Assembly (NCBI GenBank): GCA_014523665.1
Contig: JAATVR010000110.1
Coordinates: 1 to 10,763, forward strand
Source: Nitrososphaerales archaeon TH526
Lineage (GTDB): Archaea > Thermoproteota > Nitrososphaeria > Nitrososphaerales > Nitrososphaeraceae
DNA: 10,763 nt
Reading direction: 5' to 3'
The position numbers and the translations under genes were made by a program. Each line of letters opens with the position of its first letter. Within the stretch, counting starts at the first letter, position 1. Below, one piece after another: positions 4,854 to 10,763 of the stretch. The notes under the pieces were generated by a model. The model ran no database searches and had not been told where the DNA came from. It saw only the letters and a program-made list of their open reading frames with translations.

Positions 4854-5417
4854 ATGCCTCAGACTAAACCAATAGTTAGCATTGAGAATGTAGTCGCGTC
4901 AGCCACGGTTAGCCAAACAGTAAATCTCAATTTGATTACCCAGATTTTTCCAGACGTGGAATATCATCCAGATCAGTTTCCTGGGTTAGTTTTTAGATTG
5001 AAATCACCAAAGACTGCCACTCTGATCTTTAGTTCAGGTAAGATGGTATGTACTGGAGCTAAATCTGAGGACCAAGCCATTAAAGCAGTAAAAAATGTAG
5101 TCCAAAAATTGAAAAAAGGAGGCATTTCTATCGAGCACGAACCAATTATTGAAATACAGAATATCGTTGCTTCCGCGAGTTTAGGTGGCAAAATTCATCT
5201 AGAGCTTGCTGCTAGGGTACTGCCTAGGAGCATGTATGAGCCTGAACAATTTCCAGGGCTGATCCACCGAATGCTGGATCCTAAAACGGTGATCTTGTTA
5301 TTCGCTTCCGGAAAACTAGTTTGCACAGGAGCAAAGAAAGAAACTGAAGTATACAGAGCTGTGCATAATCTCCACAATCTGCTGGAAGAAAAGAATCTGA
5401 TGATCTACGAAGGCTAA
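4854..5417 (+). CDS. tbp: TATA-box-binding protein
   Basis: A 187-residue archaeal TBP, the general initiation factor that bends promoter DNA and recruits TFB and RNA polymerase. It is the expected pseudo-symmetric saddle of two repeats (about 7-92 and 98-183) offset by 91 residues. Each has the FPGL strand (42-45 and 133-136) and the SGKxVCTGAK segment (61-70 and 152-161). All four phenylalanines expected to wedge into DNA are present: Phe42, Phe59, Phe133, Phe150. The usual FPGLIYRM of repeat 2 is FPGLIHRM here. The long acidic tail seen in some archaeal TBPs is absent. The sequence MPQTKPIVSIENVVASAT is close to thaumarchaeal TBPs as I remember them. The gene has its own TATA box and a palindrome near the start codon. 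Confidence 0.97.
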   Translation: MPQTKPIVSIENVVASATVSQTVNLNLITQIFPDVEYHPDQFPGLVFRLKSPKTATLIFSSGKMVCTGAKSEDQAIKAVKNVVQKLKKGGISIEHEPIIEIQNIVASASLGGKIHLELAARVLPRSMYEPEQFPGLIHRMLDPKTVILLFASGKLVCTGAKKETEVYRAVHNLHNLLEEKNLMIYEG

Positions 5418-5563
5418 TCACTCTCAAATCTGATTTCTTGACCCACCCATTATCGGTATCCTCTGAGAATCAATCTGCTACGATGTAACTCTCCTTCTAC
5501 AACATTTTTGCTGAATCGCGTCTAGAGATAGATTGATGTAAAGTATGCTATTCATTGCCAACA

Positions 5564-5577
5564 TTGACATATGTTAA
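5564..5577. repeat. Near-perfect palindrome TTGACATATGTTAA
   Basis: A 14-base dyad around ACATATGT with one mismatched pair. It lies 28 bases before a second inverted repeat at 5605-5619 in the leader of the LarA-like gene. It has the size of a binding site for a dimeric winged-helix regulator; no regulator is identified. Confidence 0.3.
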
Positions 5578-5604
5578 AAGGGGCGATGAAATTTAGAATC
5601 GAGA

Positions 5605-5619
5605 ATGTTCATTGAACAT
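5605..5619. repeat. Inverted repeat ATGTTC-ATT-GAACAT
   Basis: Perfect 6-base arms with a 3-base centre. Together with the palindrome at 5564-5577 it makes a pair with centres 41 bases apart, about four helical turns. This is an operator-like arrangement, but it lies some 170 bases before the next start codon. Confidence 0.3.
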
Positions 5620-5771
5620 GTACTGTCATTGCATAGATCAATATTTATGGTGTATTACCTAGTGTTGTTTGTGGAACCTCTGGCAATTCACAGAATTGAT
5701 TCGCCTGATGAAAATGCCACTCCTATGACTAACCATCTCTTAACTAATTTAGGTTCAGTATCGAACTATCT

Positions 5772-5779
5772 AGGTGGTG
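5772..5779 (+). promoter_or_regulatory. Ribosome binding site of the LarA-like gene
   Basis: AGGTGGTG ends 10 bases before the ATG at 5790. The same octamer is found at the same distance before rpoB (7417-7424). It differs by one base from the archaeal Shine-Dalgarno consensus AGGAGGTG and fixes the start choice. Confidence 0.55.
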
Positions 5780-5789
5780 TTGATATGAT

Positions 5790-6899
5790 ATGCCTGAGCT
5801 GTGGCTAAAATACGGCCAGACTTCTGTAGTAGTGGACATAAAGTACGAAAATTTACTAGCTCACATCTATCCAACTCCACCTGCAGATTACCTGGCAGAA
5901 CAACAAATAGAGGATGAGCTGTCCAATATGGACGTAACTGATAACACAATCATAGTTGTTTTGTCAGTTTCACAAGCGGTCATAAATTTGGTGGACCAAA
6001 TCGTTCAACGTGCCGTCCTAAAAAACCATGCTTGTGTTGCTTTTGCTTCTTGCGCGAATCTTTTAAAGACATTAAGGAATTCATTGCGAAGACAGCCTTA
6101 CCCTGTACACGAGGCGACAGACGGTTCACTATCTTCTCTACTAGCCAAATACAAGAATGTACTTTGTATCTCCCAAGCTAAATATGATCCGTTGTTTGGT
6201 TACGGTGGAACTCCCACCTTGTTGTTACGACAATTCTTCCCAAAAGATATGAACGAAGCTTTTTACGCACGATCAAATAATTTACCTAACCCTCGCAAGA
6301 AGCTTTCACCATTAGAAATTGCATTGCGAACGATTGACGACCTGAACGCTACCTCGATCGAAATAGTTGGTAGTCCAAAGATCTTTAGCATGCATCATGG
6401 AACCATTTCTGAATCATTTAAAAGTGCCACTCGCTCATTGGATCTTGGTCAGAAAACTGGTACAGAAAAGTGCCAAACTACATTGATAAGCCCTAGTGAG
6501 GACCTAGAATCACATCTTAATTTATGTTCGTCTCTGAATTCTCTCTGGAACGTAATAGAGCTGGTTAAGGAAGGCGGACTGGCAGGGCTGCTCTCAGAAA
6601 ATAATATGGGCATGGGTTGTGAGGCTTTAGAAATGTACGTCCAAGAAACACTGGATATACAGAAACACTTGGAAGGGAAACAACAATACTTGGATGGCCT
6701 AGAACATATATTGTTTCTAGAGGAGCTAGCAAAAAATTATGATTTAGGAATAGTATCAACTTTACCTGACTATTATCTACTAAAATTGGGACTCGTTCCT
6801 TTCAAGTCCACTAAGGAATGTTATCTTAAAGCTTTGTCGAAATTTGGAAGATCTCAAAAAATACTCGTAATCTCGGGTGCAGATATCCTCTCCTTCTAA
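5790..6899 (+). CDS. LarA/DUF2088-like protein of unknown function
   Basis: A 369-residue soluble protein. Its N-terminus (LWLKYGQTSVVVDIKYENLL, 4-23) resembles the opening of the lactate racemase LarA (DUF2088) family. A central FGYGGTP (136-142) followed by an EAFYARSNNLPNPRK stretch lies where LarA has its substrate region. The C-terminal LGIVSTLPDYYLLKLGLVPF (319-338) and KILVISGAD (357-365) match the LarA pattern of strand, helix and final strand. The TG.HR motif and the histidine-rich nickel-pincer surroundings I expect in true LarA are not visible, so racemase activity is doubtful. I believe similar proteins occur in other Thaumarchaeota. It stands between tbp and rpoH but is separated from both by hundreds of bases, so a role in transcription cannot be concluded. 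The start is supported by the AGGTGGTG site. Confidence 0.6.
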   Translation: MPELWLKYGQTSVVVDIKYENLLAHIYPTPPADYLAEQQIEDELSNMDVTDNTIIVVLSVSQAVINLVDQIVQRAVLKNHACVAFASCANLLKTLRNSLRRQPYPVHEATDGSLSSLLAKYKNVLCISQAKYDPLFGYGGTPTLLLRQFFPKDMNEAFYARSNNLPNPRKKLSPLEIALRTIDDLNATSIEIVGSPKIFSMHHGTISESFKSATRSLDLGQKTGTEKCQTTLISPSEDLESHLNLCSSLNSLWNVIELVKEGGLAGLLSENNMGMGCEALEMYVQETLDIQKHLEGKQQYLDGLEHILFLEELAKNYDLGIVSTLPDYYLLKLGLVPFKSTKECYLKALSKFGRSQKILVISGADILSF

Positions 6900-7062
6900 C
6901 CTATTAGTCACAATAGTCGATTTCAACAGGAGGTACTGGCTTCAAAGAATTACTGAATAATACGAGAGCTTCTGAAAGAACGACTTGAAACTGATTCCGC
7001 TTGAAATTCTTGGAATTATTCAATTTCTGATGTAGAATTTTTCAGACCAGATAAAGATATAC
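6900..7062. other. Intergenic region before the rpoH promoters
   Basis: No gene seen. A weak hairpin GAAATT/AATTTC (7003-7008 and 7022-7027) followed by five T residues (7038-7042) may end the LarA-like transcript. ACAGGAGGTA at 6926-6935 copies the rpoH ribosome binding site, but only a few codons follow before a stop, so it is taken as chance. Confidence 0.3.
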
Positions 7063-7070
7063 CTATATAT
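7063..7070 (+). promoter_or_regulatory. Upstream TATA box of rpoH-rpoB
   Basis: CTATATAT predicts a start near 7093 and a leader of about 60 bases that would include the GGAGGT ribosome binding site. It is one of two candidate promoters for the operon. Confidence 0.45.
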
Positions 7071-7118
7071 TGAGAAAGGGGGTAGGTGTATCAGAATTTG
7101 TATTGCATGTTACATTTC

Positions 7119-7126
7119 TTTATACA
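7119..7126 (+). promoter_or_regulatory. Downstream TATA box of rpoH-rpoB
   Basis: TTTATACA lies 37 bases before the TTG start and predicts transcription from about 7147, just after the Shine-Dalgarno site. A transcript from here would be nearly leaderless and lack that site, so the two promoters would give mRNAs translated differently. Confidence 0.4.
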
Positions 7127-7138
7127 TTTACTAAGTAC

Positions 7139-7146
7139 AGGAGGTA
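7139..7146 (+). promoter_or_regulatory. Ribosome binding site of rpoH
   Basis: AGGAGGTA is nearly the full archaeal Shine-Dalgarno sequence and ends 9 bases before the TTG at 7156. The frame is closed by TAG at 7150-7152, so this site and TTG decide the start. Confidence 0.65.
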
Positions 7147-7155
7147 GTCTAGTAT

Positions 7156-7407
7156 TTGTCAATTGAGAAGAAGATTGTGAAGATAACCAATCATATTTAT
7201 CAACCCAAGCATGAGATTCTGCCTAAACCCGAAGCTATCTCTGTCCTGAAGCGATACAACGCTAAGCCCAGCCAACTCCCGTACATCATGTTAAGCGATA
7301 AAGGCTTGCAGGACCTTGACGTTAGGCCTGGCGATATCATAAAGATTACTCGCAAAAGTGCTACATCGGGTGAAAGTGTATATTACCGGTATGTGGTAGA
7401 GGGATAG
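7156..7407 (+). CDS. rpoH: DNA-directed RNA polymerase subunit H
   Basis: An 83-residue RpoH, the archaeal counterpart of the C-terminal domain of eukaryotic Rpb5, which sits on the lower jaw of RNA polymerase near incoming DNA. Family marks are NHIYQPKHEIL (12-22), the SQLPYIMLSDKGLQDL stretch (39-54), RPGDIIKITRKSATSGESVYYRYVV (57-81). The archaeal form lacks the long N-terminal domain of Rpb5, and the length here is as expected. It starts with TTG, forced by an in-frame stop two codons upstream and supported by a good ribosome binding site. rpoB follows 27 bases downstream, the usual archaeal operon order. Confidence 0.95.
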   Translation: MSIEKKIVKITNHIYQPKHEILPKPEAISVLKRYNAKPSQLPYIMLSDKGLQDLDVRPGDIIKITRKSATSGESVYYRYVVEG

Positions 7408-7416
7408 GAATAATTT

Positions 7417-7424
7417 AGGTGGTG
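7417..7424 (+). promoter_or_regulatory. Ribosome binding site of rpoB
   Basis: AGGTGGTG ends 10 bases before TTG 7435 but only one base before the alternative TTG 7426. The same octamer with the same 10-base spacing precedes the LarA-like gene, which favours 7435. Confidence 0.55.
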
Positions 7425-7434
7425 GTTGTTCGTT

Positions 7435-10400
7435 TTGTGGCCTATTATAAATGACATTTTGAGAAAGGAAGGAGTAGCAAGACAACATTTGAATTCCTAC
7501 AATGAATTCATGGAGAAAGGGATTCAAAGTATTATCGATGAAGTTGCAGAAATAGAGATAGAGACTTCCGAATATCCTTACAAGATAAAGCTTGGAAAGA
7601 TAAAGCTGCAGCAACCTAGAATTATGGAGCTCGATGGTTCGATTACCCATGTAGCACCTATGGAGGCACGCTTGCGAAATCTGACATATGCATCACCGAT
7701 CATGTTAGAATGTAGCATCGTAGAAGATGGCAAGATATTGGAATCTAGATTTATTCACATAGGGGACATGCCGGTGATGGTAAAGTCTAACGCTTGCATC
7801 CTGCACAATATGCCAGAACACAAGCTGATAGAATTGGCTGAAGATCCACGAGATCCGGGTGGATACTTCGTTATCAATGGTTCAGAGAGAGTCATTGTAG
7901 GATTAGAAGATCTTTCCTATAACAAGATTATAGTTGATATGGAAGAAGCCACCGGTACTCTCTTGTACAAGGCGAAGGTATACTCCTCTATTGTTGGCTA
8001 TAGGGCAAAATTGGAACTAATAATGAGACCAGATGGATCTGTAGTAGCGAAAATACCTGGATCTCCAGTGGATGTACCCTTAATCACATTGGTACGAGCT
8101 CTGGGACTAGAAACCGACAAGGACATCGCAAATGGGGTATCATTGAATACCCTCATACAAGATGAGCTTGAACCCTCTTTTGAAAAATCCAGCGATGTTC
8201 TTACAAGTAGAGATGCAATAATCTATATTAGCAAGCGTATTGCCCCGGGCATGCTTGAAGAATTTCAGATCAAGAGAGCTGAAACTCTTCTTGATTGGGG
8301 ACTATTACCTCATTTAGGAAAGAACCCAGATAACCGACATGAAAAAGCACTCTTCCTTGGTGAGGCGGCCAGTAAGCTTATCGAACTTAAACTTGGTTGG
8401 ATTGACGCAGATGACAAAGATCATTATGGTAATAAGGTAATAAAGTTCGCCGGACAAATGCTCGCAGATCTATTCCGTACTGCATTCAGGAATTTGATAC
8501 GCGACATGAAGTACCAGCTCGAACGGTCAGGTCAGAAGCGAGGAATTAACGCTGTTGCTGCAGCTGTTCGACCTGGGATAATATCTGATAAGCTAAATAA
8601 TGCAATTGCAACAGGAAATTGGGGAAGAGGTCGAGTTGGAGTAACTCAGCTGCTTGATAGGACAAATTATATGTCTACGGTGAGCCACTTGAGACGAATT
8701 CAATCTCCACTTAGTAGGAGTCAGCCTAATTTTGAAGCAAGGGATCTCCACGCAACTCACTTTGGTCGCATCTGCCCTGCTGAAACCCCGGAAGGATCTA
8801 ATTGTGGACTGGTGAAAAACCTGGCTCTATCGGCCATTATATCAGTGAGTGTATCATCGGCTGAGATTATTGAAAAGCTTTTCGAATTAGGCGTTGAACA
8901 TGTAGACGAGGCGAATGAGAACCTAAAGAGAATTGGAGCTAGGGTATTTGTTGATGGGCAGCTTGTTGGATACGTAGAAGACGGCGGCCACCTAGCTAAT
9001 ACGTTAAGAACAATGAGGCGATCTGGTAAGATTCATCCTCATGTGGGTGTCTATCTTTACAGTTCATTAAACGATAATGCAACTAGGCGTCTTTATATTA
9101 GCTGCAATTCTGGCCGTGTGCTGAGGCCATTGATTATTGTAAGAGATGGTCGCTCACTGATCACCGATGAAATAATTGAAAAGATCCAAAAGAAATTCCT
9201 TTCATGGACTGATCTTCTCCACACTGGCATCCTGGAATTAGTTGACGCGAATGAAGAGGAGAATTGCTATGTTGACATCGCTGCCGATGTTATAGACCCA
9301 ACACACACACATTTGGAGGTTTTTCCATCCTCCATTTTAGGAGTTGGGGCATCCATCATCCCGTACCCTGAACACAACCAATCTCCACGAAATACCTACG
9401 AGAGCGCAATGGCAAAACAGAGTCTTGGATTCTCAACCCCGTTGATGAATGCAAGCACTTACGTGAGACAACATTTGATGTTGTATCCTCAAACTCCTAT
9501 GGTTAGTACCAAAGCGATAAATTTGTTAGGCTTAGACGATAGGCCAACTGGACAGAATGCAATTGTTGCAGTTCTTCCTTATGAGGGCTATAACATAGAA
9601 GATGCTGTGGTATTTAACAAATCTGCAGTAGATAGGGGGTTTGGGAGGACATTCTTTTATAGAGTGTACGAAGCAGAGGCTAAGCAGTATCCCGGAGGTA
9701 TGAAAGATAATTTCGAACTACCCTCATCGGACGAGAATATACGAGGTTACAGAGGGGAGAAGGCATATCGCCTCTTGGAACAGGATGGTGCCATAATGCA
9801 TGAAGCTGTAGTAGTAGGCGGTGATATTCTCATTGGTCGAACTTCGCCTCCAAGATTCATGGAGGAATATAGAGAATTTGAGGTCAAGGGACCATACAGG
9901 CGGGATACTTCTATAGGGGTTAGACCCTCAGAAAATGGGGTTGTCGACACAGTTATAATGACTCAGTCTGTCGAAGGCGGCAAGATGTTTAAAATACGCG
10001 TTCGCGATATGCGAATCCCTGAAATTGGCGATAAATTCGCATCAAGACACGGCCAGAAGGGTGTCGTAGGTATGCTGGTAAGTCAAGAGGATTTGCCCTA
10101 CTCTGAGAACGGGATAGTTCCCGATGTTATGATTAATCCCCACGCATTCCCCTCTCGTATGACAGTTGGTCAGTTTCTGGAATCACTTGGAGGTAAAGCA
10201 GCCGCACTAAGAGGTAGAATCGTAGACGGATCAGCATTTCTAGGAGAAAAATTGGATCAACTTAAGGATGTATTGCAAGAATACGGTTTCAAATTTACCG
10301 GAAAAGAAGTAATGTATGACGGCAGAACCGGAAAAAAATTCCCAGCCGATGTTTACGTAGGTGTAGTTTATTATCAGAAGCTACATCATATGGTCGCAGA

Positions 10401-10763
10401 TAAAATCCACAGTAGGGCTAGAGGTCAAGTACAGATGCTTACGAAACAGCCAACGGAAGGTCGAGCAAGAGGCGGCGGTCTAAGATTTGGTGAAATGGAA
10501 CGAGATTGCCTCATTGCATATGGCGCTTCAATGATGCTCAAAGATCGTCTTCTAGAAGAGTCAGACAAAGCTGAAATAAACGTATGCGAGCGATGCGGTC
10601 TCTTGGCTTATTATGACGTTAAACAACGCAGATACATTTGTAGGGTATGTGGTGATAAAGCTAAGATCTCCTCTGTCATAATCGCATATGCCTTTAAATT
10701 ATTGTTGCAGGAAATGATGAGTCTAAATGTTGCCCCGCGCCTGTTAGCGAAGGACAAAGTTTA
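7435..10763 (+). CDS. rpoB: DNA-directed RNA polymerase subunit B (unsplit), stop cut by window end
   Basis: The second-largest RNA polymerase subunit as one 1109-residue chain, not divided into B'' and B' as in many methanogens. The frame runs without a stop from TTG 7435 (MWPIINDILRKEGVARQHL) to the final valine at 10759-10761; the window ends on the first two bases TA of the stop codon. Landmarks: GGYFVINGSERV (about 142-153), HFGRICPAETPEG of the fork region (442-454), NIEDA (720-724), GDKFASRHGQKG (865-876) with catalytic-site lysines, a typical EMERDCLIAYGA (about 1021-1032), and the C-terminal zinc site Cys1051, Cys1054, Cys1069, Cys1072. No intein or frameshift. It is cotranscribed with rpoH; in archaea the large subunit genes rpoA1/rpoA2 usually follow, here outside the window. 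Confidence 0.97.
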   Translation, partial: MWPIINDILRKEGVARQHLNSYNEFMEKGIQSIIDEVAEIEIETSEYPYKIKLGKIKLQQPRIMELDGSITHVAPMEARLRNLTYASPIMLECSIVEDGKILESRFIHIGDMPVMVKSNACILHNMPEHKLIELAEDPRDPGGYFVINGSERVIVGLEDLSYNKIIVDMEEATGTLLYKAKVYSSIVGYRAKLELIMRPDGSVVAKIPGSPVDVPLITLVRALGLETDKDIANGVSLNTLIQDELEPSFEKSSDVLTSRDAIIYISKRIAPGMLEEFQIKRAETLLDWGLLPHLGKNPDNRHEKALFLGEAASKLIELKLGWIDADDKDHYGNKVIKFAGQMLADLFRTAFRNLIRDMKYQLERSGQKRGINAVAAAVRPGIISDKLNNAIATGNWGRGRVGVTQLLDRTNYMSTVSHLRRIQSPLSRSQPNFEARDLHATHFGRICPAETPEGSNCGLVKNLALSAIISVSVSSAEIIEKLFELGVEHVDEANENLKRIGARVFVDGQLVGYVEDGGHLANTLRTMRRSGKIHPHVGVYLYSSLNDNATRRLYISCNSGRVLRPLIIVRDGRSLITDEIIEKIQKKFLSWTDLLHTGILELVDANEEENCYVDIAADVIDPTHTHLEVFPSSILGVGASIIPYPEHNQSPRNTYESAMAKQSLGFSTPLMNASTYVRQHLMLYPQTPMVSTKAINLLGLDDRPTGQNAIVAVLPYEGYNIEDAVVFNKSAVDRGFGRTFFYRVYEAEAKQYPGGMKDNFELPSSDENIRGYRGEKAYRLLEQDGAIMHEAVVVGGDILIGRTSPPRFMEEYREFEVKGPYRRDTSIGVRPSENGVVDTVIMTQSVEGGKMFKIRVRDMRIPEIGDKFASRHGQKGVVGMLVSQEDLPYSENGIVPDVMINPHAFPSRMTVGQFLESLGGKAAALRGRIVDGSAFLGEKLDQLKDVLQEYGFKFTGKEVMYDGRTGKKFPADVYVGVVYYQKLHHMVADKIHSRARGQVQMLTKQPTEGRARGGGLRFGEMERDCLIAYGASMMLKDRLLEESDKAEINVCERCGLLAYYDVKQRRYICRVCGDKAKISSVIIAYAFKLLLQEMMSLNVAPRLLAKDKV

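Larger units (their letters stand above)
5418..5789. other. Intergenic region between tbp and the LarA-like gene
   Basis: No convincing gene in 372 bases. A plus-strand frame of 67 codons from 5605 (ending 5808, overlapping the next gene) is judged spurious. The stretch holds two palindromic sites described separately (5564-5577, 5605-5619) and TATA-like sequences TATTTATG (about 5640) and TAATTTAGG (about 5743-5751), the latter best placed to serve the next gene. No tRNA or rRNA is seen. Confidence 0.4.

Noticed and set aside
4641..5573. Repeated CATTGACATRTG at 4641-4652 and 5562-5573
   Set aside because: An 11 of 12 match between two AT-rich intergenic regions of this size is reasonably likely by chance.
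5605..5808. 67-codon plus-strand ORF with a hydrophobic stretch, overlapping the LarA-like start
   Set aside because: No ribosome binding site or placed TATA box, composition unlike its neighbours, and its start coincides with an inverted repeat; the next gene has a better start of its own.
6926..6935. Second copy of the rpoH ribosome binding site sequence
   Set aside because: Only a few codons follow before a stop in the nearby frames, so there is no gene to serve.
7426..7434. Upstream TTG as the rpoB start
   Set aside because: The ribosome binding site at 7417-7424 would be one base from it; TTG 7435 has the 10-base spacing seen before the LarA-like gene.
7291..7650. Minus-strand frame of 119 codons opposite rpoH/rpoB
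   Set aside because: Antisense to two strongly conserved polymerase genes; no start signals.
7435..10763. rpoB as a split or broken gene, since it has no stop inside the window
   Set aside because: The frame is open throughout and ends with the normal C-terminal sequence; only the last base of the stop codon is outside the window.

Overview
This window looks like a chromosomal segment of an archaeon, most likely from the Thaumarchaeota (Nitrososphaerota). The evidence is a two-repeat TATA-binding protein, RNA polymerase subunit H (RpoH) directly followed by an unsplit subunit B (RpoB), an A/V-type ATPase F subunit, TATA boxes about 25 nt before many start codons (leaderless genes), and QueC of the preQ0/archaeosine pathway. 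The wording of the TBP and RpoB sequences resembles ammonia-oxidising-archaeon relatives as I remember them. Genus cannot be decided from sequence reading alone. No mobile elements, CRISPR arrays, rRNA or tRNA genes were found.

Layout. At the left edge the start of an unidentified leftward gene (74 to 1) diverges from atpF (178-474). A 21-codon ORF is coupled to the atpF stop by an ATGA overlap and runs into the convergent trmI (1295-531). Upstream of trmI lies a candidate structured RNA on the minus strand (about 1532-1441), with its own TATA-like box and a T6 tail, and then a small minus-strand ORF of uncertain reality (1746-1561). From 1756 everything reads rightward: queC, folE, a small zinc-ribbon protein with an acidic tail, a GlmS-like SIS-domain isomerase, tbp, a LarA/DUF2088-like protein, rpoH and rpoB. 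RpoB is complete to its last amino acid; the window cuts inside its stop codon.

Functionally, the left half leans toward tRNA modification. TrmI makes m1A in the T-loop. FolE makes dihydroneopterin triphosphate, the first intermediate toward preQ0, and QueC makes preQ0 itself, the precursor of archaeosine at tRNA position 15. FolE also feeds pterin or folate cofactor synthesis. The right half is core transcription: TBP plus RNA polymerase subunits H and B, with rpoH and rpoB 27 nt apart as an operon. Two styles of translation start are visible. The left-hand genes and tbp have a TATA box roughly 25-37 nt before the start codon and no Shine-Dalgarno site. The larA-like gene, rpoH and rpoB have an AGG(A/T)GGT(G/A) site 9-10 nt before the start, and rpoH and rpoB start with TTG.

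Most interesting for follow-up: the structured RNA candidate upstream of trmI; a perfect 12-bp palindrome with a TATA core between the tbp TATA box and its ATG (possible autoregulation); identical AATAATATC boxes before queC and folE; and the ATGA-coupled 21-codon ORF after atpF.
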